Source of the DNA: Streptomyces sp. CB02009
Lineage (GTDB): Bacteria; Actinomycetota; Actinomycetes; Streptomycetales; Streptomycetaceae
NCBI RefSeq assembly: GCF_001905825.1
Contig: NZ_LIVV01000013.1
Location: forward strand, 1-64,000
Length of the DNA stretch: 64,000 nucleotides
Direction of reading: 5' to 3'
The position numbers and the translations under genes are program-made. Numbering within the stretch: the stretch's first letter is position 1; each line of letters begins with the position of its first letter. The notes under the pieces were generated by a model that was given only the letters and a program-made list of their open reading frames with translations, was not told where the DNA came from and ran no database searches. Below, in pieces: positions 28,068 to 35,743 of this stretch.

Positions 28068-29206
28068 GCGCCCTCCCGGCATCCGCCCCGCCGACATCGA
28101 CCCGCTCCCTGTGCGCCCGCGCGGGCGCACAGGGAGGAACGGCCGTGACCTCGGCGAGCGCCACCCGCGGTCACGAGGCCTCGGCGGCCGCGCTCCTGGA
28201 CCGGTGCCGCGACCGGGTCCGGCCCGCGCTGGTGGAGGCGGTGGGCCGGCTGCACCCCTGGACCGGTGAGATGGCGGCGTACGCGCTGGGCTGGGCCGAT
28301 CCCGCCGGAACCCCGGATCCCGGCGGATCCGAGGGCAAGGGAGTGCGCCAGGCGCTCGCCCTGCTCGGCGCCGAGGCGGTGGGCGCGGACGGCGGCGACG
28401 CGGTCCCGGGCGCCGTCGCCGTCGAACTCGTGCACACCTTCTCGCTGCTCCACGACGACATCATGGACGCCGACGCGCTGCGCCGGCAGCGCCCCGCGGT
28501 GTGGAAGTCGTACGGGACCGGCCCGGCCGTCCTGGCCGGCGACGCGCTCCTCGCCCAGGCCGTGGCGAGCCTGGCGGAGACGCCGGGCCCCCGCACGGCG
28601 GCCGCGGTCCGGCACCTCTGCGGGACGCTGACCACGCTGGTGTCCGGACAGGCGGAGGACCTGCGCTTCGAGGAGCGTCCGTGGTCCGGTCCCGGGGCGG
28701 TCGAGCCGGACCAGTACCGGTCCATGGCCGAGGACAAGACGGGCGCCCTGCTGGGCTGCGCGCTCGCGCTCGGCGCGATCCTCGGCGGCGCCCCCGACCG
28801 GACCGTCACCGCGCTCGACCGCGCCGGGCGCCATCTCGGTCTCGCTTTCCAGGCGGTGGACGACATCCTCGGCATCTGGGGCGACCCGAGAGCGACCGGG
28901 AAGCCCGTCCACGCCGACCTCCGGCAGGGCAAGAAGACCTACCCCGTCCTGATCGCACTGGCCGCCGGAGGGAGGGCCGCGAGCGAAGCCGAGGCGCTGC
29001 TCGCGTCCGGCCGGCGGATCGACGGCGAGACCGCCGAACACGTCGCGGCGCTCGTGGAGCGCGCGGGCGGGCGGACCGGGACGCGCGAGGAGGCCCTCCG
29101 GCAGCTGGACGCCGCCCGTCACGCGCTGCGGGAGGCAACGCTGAAGCACACCGCGGCGGAGGAACTGGACGTGCTGTTCACCCACTTGCTCGACCGCACG
29201 TGGTGA
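28064..29206 (+). CDS. Polyprenyl synthetase (GGPP-synthase / CrtE-like)
   Basis: Trans-prenyltransferase, 380 aa from ATG 28064, which overlaps the TPR stop and has GGAGGGG five bases upstream. It elongates allylic diphosphates with isopentenyl diphosphate. The first Asp-rich motif is DDIMD (131-135) in LLHDDIMDADALRRQRPAVW, the second is AVDDILGIWGDP, followed by GKKTYP. Motifs resemble Streptomyces CrtE; a phenylalanine five residues before the DDxxD fits C20 product length but does not prove it. An alternative start, GTG 28145 (353 aa), has GGGAGG upstream, and that site lies in the 3' arm of a 32-base palindrome. It could feed the carotenoid genes at 61-64 kb. Confidence 0.92.
   Translation: MSALPASAPPTSTRSLCARAGAQGGTAVTSASATRGHEASAAALLDRCRDRVRPALVEAVGRLHPWTGEMAAYALGWADPAGTPDPGGSEGKGVRQALALLGAEAVGADGGDAVPGAVAVELVHTFSLLHDDIMDADALRRQRPAVWKSYGTGPAVLAGDALLAQAVASLAETPGPRTAAAVRHLCGTLTTLVSGQAEDLRFEERPWSGPGAVEPDQYRSMAEDKTGALLGCALALGAILGGAPDRTVTALDRAGRHLGLAFQAVDDILGIWGDPRATGKPVHADLRQGKKTYPVLIALAAGGRAASEAEALLASGRRIDGETAEHVAALVERAGGRTGTREEALRQLDAARHALREATLKHTAAEELDVLFTHLLDRTW
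28105..28136. promoter_or_regulatory. 32-base perfect palindrome overlapping a ribosome binding site
   Basis: The half CTCCCTGTGCGCCCGC (28105-28120) is followed with no spacer by its exact inverse (28121-28136). In RNA it would form a very stable stem whose 3' arm contains the AGGGAG that serves the alternative GTG start at 28145. It may hide that site, be a protein binding site, or reflect a coding-region quirk (it encodes SLCARAGAQG). Confidence 0.6.
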
Positions 29207-29248
29207 CGTGACGCGGCGTGGCAGGACGGCGAGCGCGAGGACGTGACG

Positions 29249-29267
29249 GCCGCGGGCGCCCCGCGGC
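29249..29267. terminator. Bidirectional terminator between prenyl synthase and SixA genes
   Basis: GCCGCGG (29249-29255) pairs with CCGCGGC (29261-29267) around GCGCC in the 61-base gap between two convergent genes. Confidence 0.5.
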
Positions 29268-29891
29268 TCAGGAGGAGTCGCGGCCCCCGCGGGGAATCGC
29301 CAGGTCCGTCAGGAGCGCGTCCCCCGGGCGCAGGTCGGCCCAGGCGCCGGACCAGGTCAGGACGGCGACCGCGGACGTCGGGAACTTGGTCCGCACCCGG
29401 TCCAGGAGGTCCTCGTCCGCGTCCGCCGCACCGGACGCGAGCAGCAGGACCAGGTCCTCCAGACCCGGGTTGTGCCCGACGAGGAGCAAGGTCCCGACCT
29501 CGTCGGACACGCCGTGGAGCACATCGAGCAGTTCCGGGCCGTCCGCGCCGTACAACCGCGGGTCGTGACGGGTCGGCACGGCGCGGCCCAGCTCCGCGGC
29601 CGCCAGCTCCCAGGTACCGCGGGCCCGCCGTGCCGGGGAGCACAGGACCAGATCGGGCGGCCCGCCGGCCCCGGCCAGGAAGCGCCCGACAGCCGGTGCG
29701 TCACGCAGCCCGCGCGGGCCGAGGGGCCGGTCCCGGTCGGGCACCCCCTCGGGCCAGGCGCTCTTGGCGTGCCGCAGCACCAACAGCCGACGAGACCGAC
29801 CGCCGCCGGAACGGCCTTCGGCGGAGGGGCTTTTGATGGACTGGCCTTGCTCGGCACGGCTGTGCTCAGGGGACTCGTTGGAGGGCTGCAC
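29268..29891 (-). CDS. SixA-like phosphohistidine phosphatase (histidine phosphatase superfamily)
   Basis: Soluble phosphatase, 207 aa. The RHG-type motif LLVLRHAKSAWPEG provides the catalytic histidine and arginine; the second catalytic histidine is in LLVGHNPGLEDLV. This pattern and length fit the SixA branch, which removes phosphate from phosphohistidine in phosphorelays in E. coli. The start is uncertain: GTG 29891 (MQPSNE) is the only start close to the domain in frame and has just AAGG nearby. A 35-residue polar N-terminus precedes the core. Divergent from the hypothetical gene at 30004. Confidence 0.85.
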   Translation of the reverse strand: MQPSNESPEHSRAEQGQSIKSPSAEGRSGGGRSRRLLVLRHAKSAWPEGVPDRDRPLGPRGLRDAPAVGRFLAGAGGPPDLVLCSPARRARGTWELAAAELGRAVPTRHDPRLYGADGPELLDVLHGVSDEVGTLLLVGHNPGLEDLVLLLASGAADADEDLLDRVRTKFPTSAVAVLTWSGAWADLRPGDALLTDLAIPRGGRDSS

Positions 29892-30003
29892 GACCTTGAG
29901 CGTACGGCCCGCGCCCCCGCACGGCCATGGATGCCACGGGGAGGCCCGCACGTCGGCGTTGCGGGTGGCACAATGCCGCGTATGAGCACACTCCGAAAGG
30001 CAC

Positions 30004-30471
30004 ATGCCGCGTAGACGGCCGGGCGCGCTTCGCGCCGGACACCCCGGGCGGCCGCGCCGTTGGGACAAGCCACCGCCGGGACGGATTCACGGACTGTCCG
30101 CCCGCACCAGCAATGCGATCCACCGCGTCGAGGAACTCGCCCCCAGCTACCTGTATCCGGGCGCCGTCGACCGGGCACTACGACGGTACGAGGCGTTCCT
30201 CGCTCCGCCGGGACGACGCCCCCTCTACCCGCAGGACCCCGATTGCGGCTGCGTGGGCCACAGCCTCGACGACGTCCGGCACGCCAGAGACCTCCTCGAA
30301 GAGGCCCTTGCACACCTGCCGCCGAGGGCGCGCGCCGAGTTGGGGCGCCGGATCGCGTCCCTCGACCGCGTGTACCTCAAGCGCACTCTGCCCGACCCGC
30401 TGGCCGATCGTCGTCCTTGGAAGGGGGACGTGTGGTGGTACCGACGTCTGTACAGAGTCCGCGAGGGCTAG
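30004..30471 (+). CDS. Conserved-looking hypothetical protein
   Basis: A 155-aa soluble protein without recognised domain. ATG 30004 is close behind GAAAGG. The first 35 residues are basic and low in complexity; the rest has a regular helical pattern (DDVRHARDLLEEALAHL, RARAELGRRIASLDRVYLK), a CGC motif (PDCGCVGH) and a C-terminal WKGDVWWYRRLYRVREG that looks conserved. The composition is that of a real gene. It could be a small regulator; nothing supports a function. Confidence 0.6.
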   Translation: MPRRRPGALRAGHPGRPRRWDKPPPGRIHGLSARTSNAIHRVEELAPSYLYPGAVDRALRRYEAFLAPPGRRPLYPQDPDCGCVGHSLDDVRHARDLLEEALAHLPPRARAELGRRIASLDRVYLKRTLPDPLADRRPWKGDVWWYRRLYRVREG

Positions 30472-30521
30472 TGGGTGACAGACCCGTAGCCGGTGCGTGA
30501 CCGGTCGCCCGCGCCCCCGGC

Positions 30522-31751
30522 TCACAGGCGGATGACCACGAGCGCCGTGTCATCGGTGTTGCGGTTGCTGTTCAGGAGGTCCGCGAGGAGGTCGTCGGCC
30601 ATGGTCTCGGGGTTGTCCCGGCCACGCCGCCGCAGGGATGCGGCGAGACGTGCGAGGCCGACGTCGATGTCCTCCTCGCGGCGCTCGATCAGGCCGTCGG
30701 TGTACAGCACCAGCGTGGCGCCTTCGCTGAAGGAGGCGGTCGCCTGGGGGCGGGAGACGTGTTCGGGGCGGGCGCCGAGCGGAGGGTCGGTCGCCTGGTC
30801 GAGGAAGGTCACGTCGCCCTCGGGGGTGAGCAGCGCGGGCGGAGGATGCCCGGCACTGCTGTACGTGAGGGTGTGCGTGCTCCAGTCGATGAAGGTCGTC
30901 GCCACGGTGGACGACTCGGCGCCGTCGACGGAGCGGGCGTACAGCCCGAGGACTTCGAGCGCCTGGGCCGGGCCGTCGGCGACGAGCGTGGCCGCGCTGA
31001 GCGCGCTGCGCAGTTGTCCCATGACGCAGGCGGCGGTGAGGCCGTGGCCCACCACGTCTCCCACGGCCACCGCCATCCGGTCCCCGGGGAGGCCGACCAG
31101 GTCGTACCAGTCGCCGCACACGTTCAGGCCGCCGACCGCGGGGCGGTAGCGGACGGCCGCCCGATGGTGTCCGACGGGGCCGGGGGAGGGGAGCATCGCC
31201 GCCTGGAGGGCCAGCGCCACCTTGCGCTCCCGGGCGTGCGCCTTGCGCAGGCGCTCGTTGACCTCCTGCAGTTCCCGGGAGCGCGTGTAGAGCTCGGCCT
31301 CCAGTCGGGCGGCCTTGGTGGTGCCCGCGAGACCGCCGCGCGCACGGATGAGCTGAGTGACCTCCTCCACGCGGTGCACGATCAGCACCACCTGATCGTC
31401 GGGGCCCAGGACCGGCGCGTTGACCGGGCTCCAGAAGTGCTCCTGCCAGTGGCCGGGCCGCTGGGAGTCCTCGATGTCGTAGCGGAGCAGAGCCATGGTG
31501 TCGCGCTCGCCGGACGCGACCACGCGCAGCATCGACTCCTCGGTCTCCCGCCGGCCCGCGGCGGCCGGGTCGCCGGGGTTCTCGGGGAAGGCGTCGAAGA
31601 TGTAGCGGCCGACGAGCTCCTCGCGGGAACGCCCGGCGAGCCGTGCGAAGTCCTCGTTGACGTCGACGTACACCAGCTCGGGCGTGAGCAGCGCGACCAT
31701 GCCGGGCAGGGCCTGGAACACGGCCGCGTAGTCGACCTGCTGATCGTTCAT
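30522..31751 (-). CDS. PAS-domain SpoIIE-family (PP2C-type) protein phosphatase
   Basis: A 409-aa cytoplasmic sensor phosphatase. ATG 31751 (MNDQQVDYA) is chosen as the start next to the PAS domain; a longer frame reaches 31814. Residues about 8-130 are a PAS/PAC domain (LVYVDVNEDFARLAGRSREE, ARIF-type ends), about 150-190 a coiled coil, and about 195-409 a PP2C SpoIIE domain (GGDWYD-like CGDWYDLVGLPG, VGDVVGHGLTAA, LVLYTDGLIERR, NTDDTALVVIRL). Such enzymes dephosphorylate STAS anti-anti-sigma factors in partner-switching systems, here in response to the PAS signal. No STAS or kinase gene is adjacent; the partners may be those at 55-59 kb. Confidence 0.92.
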   Translation of the reverse strand: MNDQQVDYAAVFQALPGMVALLTPELVYVDVNEDFARLAGRSREELVGRYIFDAFPENPGDPAAAGRRETEESMLRVVASGERDTMALLRYDIEDSQRPGHWQEHFWSPVNAPVLGPDDQVVLIVHRVEEVTQLIRARGGLAGTTKAARLEAELYTRSRELQEVNERLRKAHARERKVALALQAAMLPSPGPVGHHRAAVRYRPAVGGLNVCGDWYDLVGLPGDRMAVAVGDVVGHGLTAACVMGQLRSALSAATLVADGPAQALEVLGLYARSVDGAESSTVATTFIDWSTHTLTYSSAGHPPPALLTPEGDVTFLDQATDPPLGARPEHVSRPQATASFSEGATLVLYTDGLIERREEDIDVGLARLAASLRRRGRDNPETMADDLLADLLNSNRNTDDTALVVIRL

Positions 31752-31902
31752 TTCCCGCCCGTCCCGACGCCGACCGTCGTTGAGTGCTCTTCGCGTTTGG
31801 AGGGAACGTGCCACGGGGACCGGGGTGGAGTTCTCCCCAGCCCAAGATCGTCACCCGGTTGGCCCCATGGGGGTCATCACATCGAGACGCCGGAACGTTA
31901 CG

Positions 31903-32805
31903 TCATTCGGCTCGCGGACTTCCCGCCAGAACCGTCGCGCGGAAGGACGCCACCACCGGCCGGAGATCGACCCGGTGCCAAGCCGCCCAGAGCTGCACCG
32001 ATCCTTCGTACCAAGGGAGTTCGCGTACGACGATGCCCTCGGTCGGACCGCGCACCATGCTCTGCTGGACGAGCGCGAGGCCCAGGCCGGAGGCGACCAG
32101 GCCCAGTGCGGTGAGGGCGTCGGCGGCGTCGAGGCGGATGTCCGGGGTGAAGCCGGACGCGGTGCACGACGCGACGAACGCGTCACGCCCACCGGTGGCG
32201 TGCGCGTCGCCCACCGCGATCCAGGGCTCACCGTCCAGGTCGTCGGGCGTGAGCTCCTCCCGAGCCGCGAGCGGATGGCCCTCGGGCAGGGTGAGCAGCA
32301 GGGGGTCCCGCAGCAGGGGCGCGGCGTCCAGGTCCGGGTCGTCCTCCTGAGGGGGCCGGCGGACGAGTGCGATGTCGAGGCTGCGCTGGCGGAGCCCCTC
32401 GAACTGGTCGGCCGACTCCTGGTCGTACAACGCCACGTGGATGCCCGGGCGCTCCTCGCGCAGGCCGCGCAGGGCCGTGGGCAGCACTCCCGTGTGCATG
32501 GCGTCGGCGACGTACCCGATGCACAGCCCGCCCTCCTCGCCCCGGCCGAGCCGTCGGCCCAGGTTCTCCAGCCGGTCCGCGTGCCGCAGCAGCGCGCGGG
32601 CCTCGGTCAGGAAGACACGACCGTCGGAGGTGAGCCTGATGCGCTGTTGGCTGCGCTCGAAGAGGGTGAGGCCCAGGTTCTTCTCGAGCTGGGCGATCTG
32701 CCGACTGAGCGGGGACTGGGAGATGTGGAGCCGCTCGGCGGCGCGCCCGACGTGCTCCGTCTCGGCGACGGTCACGAAATAGCGGAGTTGTCGCAGGTCA
32801 AGCAT
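31903..32805 (-). CDS. LysR-family transcriptional regulator
   Basis: A 300-aa regulator: winged HTH at 1-60 (LRQLRYFVTVAETEHVGRAA, ISQSPLSRQIAQLEKNLG) and a LysR substrate-binding domain at about 90-295. It is divergent from the aldo/keto reductase gene with about 140 bases between the starts, the usual layout for a LysR regulator and its target. The intergenic region is less GC-rich but no clear T-N11-A palindrome was identified. Confidence 0.93.
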   Translation of the reverse strand: MLDLRQLRYFVTVAETEHVGRAAERLHISQSPLSRQIAQLEKNLGLTLFERSQQRIRLTSDGRVFLTEARALLRHADRLENLGRRLGRGEEGGLCIGYVADAMHTGVLPTALRGLREERPGIHVALYDQESADQFEGLRQRSLDIALVRRPPQEDDPDLDAAPLLRDPLLLTLPEGHPLAAREELTPDDLDGEPWIAVGDAHATGGRDAFVASCTASGFTPDIRLDAADALTALGLVASGLGLALVQQSMVRGPTEGIVVRELPWYEGSVQLWAAWHRVDLRPVVASFRATVLAGSPRAE

Positions 32806-32944
32806 GTGGGACCTCGGAGGACTGAAGTGAGCCAGAGTAAGTCTTGGACAGTCTCATGTAGGGATCCTAACCTCGGAAGCACAAGCCAGGCGGATCGCTC
32901 ACAAGCGAACCGACCATGGTATTCCACCTGAAAAAGGATCTTCC

Positions 32945-33961
32945 ATGACCCTCTCGTCCCTCCTCCCGGGCGCCCTCGGCTTCGGCACCGCCCCCCTCGG
33001 CAACATGTTCCGCGCCATCCCCGACGACGAGGCCGCGGCCACCGTCGAAGCCGCCTGGAACCAGGGCATCCGCTACTTCGACACCGCCCCCTTCTACGGC
33101 GCGGGCCTCTCCGAGATCCGCCTGGGCGACGTCCTCGCCCAGCACCCCCGCGACGAGTTCGTCCTCAGCACCAAGGTCGGCCGTCTCGTCCTCGACGAGA
33201 CCGAGGACCCGGCCGCCCGCGACCTCGGCGAGAAGGGCGGCCTCTTCGAGCACGGACGCCCCAACAGGATGGTCAACGACTACAGCGCCGACGCCACGCT
33301 GCGTTCCATCGAGGACAGCCTGAAGCGGCTCAGGACCGACCGCCTCGACATCGTGTGGGTGCACGACGTCGCCCAGGACTTCTACGGGGACGAGTGGCTG
33401 GCCGCGTACGAGACCGCCCGCACCGGCGCGTTCCGCGTCCTCCAGCAGCTCCGTGACGAGGGCGTCATCAAGGCCTGGGGCCTGGGCGTGAACCGCGTCG
33501 AGCCCCTGGAGCTCACCCTCGACCTCGACGAGCCGAAGCCCGACGCGTTCCTCCTCGCCGGCCGCTACACGCTGCTCGACCACAGCCGCGCCCACCAGCG
33601 CCTGCTCCCCGCCGCCGCGGAACAGGGCGTCGACATCGTCGTCGGCGGCCCCTACAGCTCGGGCATCCTCGCCGGGGGCACCCACTTCGAGTACCAGAAG
33701 GCGCCGGCGGCGATCATCGACAAGGTCGAGCGGATCAAGGCCGCCGCCACCCGCCACGGCGTCGGCATCAAGGCGGCCGCCCTGCAGTTCTCCCTCGCCC
33801 ACCCGGCCACCGTCGCCGCGATCCCGGGCGCCACGAAGCCCAGCCGGATCGCGGAGGACGTCGCCGCGCTGGAGGAGACGATCCCCTCCGCCTTCTGGAA
33901 CGAGCTCCGCGCCGAGGGGCTCATCGCGGGGGACGCCCCCGCACCGGTCCCCACCGTCTGA
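32945..33961 (+). CDS. Aldo/keto reductase (D-threo-aldose 1-dehydrogenase-like)
   Basis: NAD(P)-dependent oxidoreductase of the AKR superfamily, 338 aa; ATG 32945 follows AAAAAGGATC. Motifs: YFDTAPFYGAGLSE with the catalytic Asp and Tyr, STKVGRLV with the catalytic Lys, VWVHDV in place of the usual histidine segment, and GATKPSRIAEDVAAL for cofactor binding near the end. This sequence type matches L-fucose/D-threo-aldose dehydrogenases and pyridoxal 4-dehydrogenase relatives. The SRPBCC gene follows in the same direction. Its final codons belong to a 44-base tandem duplication. Confidence 0.92.
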   Translation: MTLSSLLPGALGFGTAPLGNMFRAIPDDEAAATVEAAWNQGIRYFDTAPFYGAGLSEIRLGDVLAQHPRDEFVLSTKVGRLVLDETEDPAARDLGEKGGLFEHGRPNRMVNDYSADATLRSIEDSLKRLRTDRLDIVWVHDVAQDFYGDEWLAAYETARTGAFRVLQQLRDEGVIKAWGLGVNRVEPLELTLDLDEPKPDAFLLAGRYTLLDHSRAHQRLLPAAAEQGVDIVVGGPYSSGILAGGTHFEYQKAPAAIIDKVERIKAAATRHGVGIKAAALQFSLAHPATVAAIPGATKPSRIAEDVAALEETIPSAFWNELRAEGLIAGDAPAPVPTV

Positions 33962-34022
33962 GCGGCTTCCCACCGACCGCCCCCGCATCGGTCCCCACGG
34001 GCTGAGCGGCTTCTTACCGCCG
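33935..34022. repeat. 44-base tandem duplication across the reductase stop codon
   Basis: Copy 1 (33935-33978) contains the last codons and stop of the aldo/keto reductase; copy 2 (33979-34022) repeats it with 37 of 44 bases identical, including CTGAGCGGCTTC after the stop. It looks like a slipped duplication that has since diverged. Confidence 0.75.
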
Positions 34023-34080
34023 CCCGACGGACCTCCACCTGACACCCCCCACGCCCACCCCCGCAGAACAAGGAGCACCC

Positions 34081-34536
34081 ATGGCCACCACGACCGCGAC
34101 CCTCGACATCCCCGCGTCCCCGGACAGCGTCTGGCAGCTCGTCGGCGGCTTCGACTCGCTCCCGGACTGGCTGCCCTACATCCCCACCAGCCGCCTGGGA
34201 GAGGGAGGCCGCGTCCGCACCCTCACTAACGAGGACGGCGGCGTGATCGTCGAACGCCTCGAGTCCTTCGACGACAAGGGCCGCAGCTACAGCTACTCCA
34301 TCCTCCAGGCCCCGTTCCCCGTCACCGACTACCTCTCCACGCTCATCGTCCACGCGGGCCCGGACGCGACCACGGCACGTGTGGAGTGGACCGGCACCTT
34401 CACCCCGGACGGCGTCAGCGACGACGAGGCCGTCGCCCTCTTCCACGGCATCTACCGGGACGGCCTGGCGGCCCTGCACGCGACGATCACCGCAGGCGCG
34501 AGGATCACCGCAGGCCTCTCCCAGCGGACCGTGTGA
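34081..34536 (+). CDS. SRPBCC family (polyketide-cyclase/START-like) protein
   Basis: A 151-aa small-ligand-binding fold protein. ATG 34081 has AAGGAG seven bases upstream. The pattern DIPASPDSVWQLVGGFDSLPDWLPYI near the start, a central beta-sheet, and DDEAVALFHGIYRDGLAALH at the C-terminal helix are typical of SRPBCC proteins. Ligand unknown. Probably co-transcribed with the aldo/keto reductase under the LysR regulator. Confidence 0.88.
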   Translation: MATTTATLDIPASPDSVWQLVGGFDSLPDWLPYIPTSRLGEGGRVRTLTNEDGGVIVERLESFDDKGRSYSYSILQAPFPVTDYLSTLIVHAGPDATTARVEWTGTFTPDGVSDDEAVALFHGIYRDGLAALHATITAGARITAGLSQRTV

Positions 34537-34600
34537 CGACTCACGCCCCGCGAAACACGACGCACGCTTCACGCCCACCCGGTCCGGAGGCCGGCACGCT

Positions 34601-35563
34601 TCAGCGGCCCCCGCTCGTGGGACGGAGAGGAGCCGCCGTCCTGGTGAGCAGGGCGCGTGCCAGGAGTCCCGCGCCCAGACATGAGGCGCCGTCACCGAGG
34701 GCGGCCGGAACGACGGTGGGCGTGCGCTGGAAGGTGAGGCGGGCCTCCACCGCCGCCCGCAGCGGCGTGAACAGGGCCTCGCCGACCTCGGAGAGTCCAC
34801 CTCCGACGATCAGGGGGCGAAGGTCCAGGACCGTGTGCGCGGCGATCAGTCCGTCGGCGAGCGCGTCGATCGCCGCCTGCCAGATTCGGGTGGCGGCCTC
34901 GTCGCCCGCCGCGGCAGCTCGGGCGCAGTCGGCGCTGTCCACGGCGCCGACTGCGCCGCTCACCTCGCTCCAGGCGCGGCCGACGGCGTCCGTGGACACG
35001 ACTGCCTCCATGCAACCGCGCCGACCGCAGCCGCACGGCGGGCCGCCGGGGCGTACGACGACGTGCCCGATCCTCCCGGCGAGTCCATGGGCGCCGGCCT
35101 CGATGCCGTCGTCGACGCCGATCACCCCGTCGACGACGGTGCCGAGCGTCACCAGCAGGAACCGGCCCGTACCGCGACCCGCCCCGAGGCGGCCCTCGGC
35201 GAGGCCTGCGGTGCGTACGCGCGACTCGACCGCGACCGGTATCCCGCCGAGCCTGTCGCTCAGCCGTCTCCGCATCGGGACGGCACTCCGGCCCAGAAGG
35301 ACGGAGTGCCCGGCCGGACCGCTCTGCTCGGCGGACATCAGTCCGGGAACGGCGACACCCGCGGCCTTCGCGGCCGCGCCGAACCGCTCCAGACCGTGGG
35401 CCCGCAGATCCTCCGCGAAACGCAGGACCGACTCAACGACGACCTCCGGACCGGGCCCCCGCGCCGGGCTCCGCCGCTCCTCGTGCAGCAGTGCGCCGTC
35501 CGGCGCGACCAGCGCCGCCGTCATTCCGCTGTCGCCCACGTCCAGGGCGATCACATGGCTCAT
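34601..35563 (-). CDS. ROK-family protein with degenerate kinase site
   Basis: A 320-aa ROK protein without HTH; ATG 35563 has GGGAG seven bases upstream. The fold signatures and zinc site are present (His167; CGCGRRGC with Cys177, 179, 184). Residues that define sugar kinases are changed: the phosphate-binding DxGGT is DVGDS (8-12), the catalytic Glu-Asn-Asp is Glu113-Ser114-Arg115, the GTGVGG loop is GTVVDG (141-146) and the sugar-binding GEIGH is GRIGH (Arg164). It is therefore probably not an active glucokinase but a sugar or phosphosugar sensor. It closes the operon running from 43524. Confidence 0.85.
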   Translation of the reverse strand: MSHVIALDVGDSGMTAALVAPDGALLHEERRSPARGPGPEVVVESVLRFAEDLRAHGLERFGAAAKAAGVAVPGLMSAEQSGPAGHSVLLGRSAVPMRRRLSDRLGGIPVAVESRVRTAGLAEGRLGAGRGTGRFLLVTLGTVVDGVIGVDDGIEAGAHGLAGRIGHVVVRPGGPPCGCGRRGCMEAVVSTDAVGRAWSEVSGAVGAVDSADCARAAAAGDEAATRIWQAAIDALADGLIAAHTVLDLRPLIVGGGLSEVGEALFTPLRAAVEARLTFQRTPTVVPAALGDGASCLGAGLLARALLTRTAAPLRPTSGGR

Positions 35564-35743
35564 CGGAACACTCCCGCGGTGTGCCTCACATCGGTCCGTT
35601 TCTCCCACAGGAGCGGCGCTCCCGCTGGGGCGCACCGCGGGGACCCTTCCCCCGGGGCGCTCCTCCTGGGTCGTGCGCCGGCTGCCGGGACGGGAGGCCG
35701 GGTCCGCCCGGCAGCCGGTGGTGCAGGTGCCGACACGGTCAGA

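Noticed and set aside
28064..28144. Treating the 27 residues before the alternative GTG as certainly non-coding
   Set aside because: ATG 28064 has both a strong ribosome site and ATGA overlap, so the longer start was kept, with the GTG 28145 start recorded as an alternative.
29927..30478. 183-codon + strand frame overlapping the hypothetical gene at 30004
   Set aside because: Composition is erratic (Arg/Thr/Ser mixed) and no ribosome site; the 155-codon frame has a regular helical pattern.
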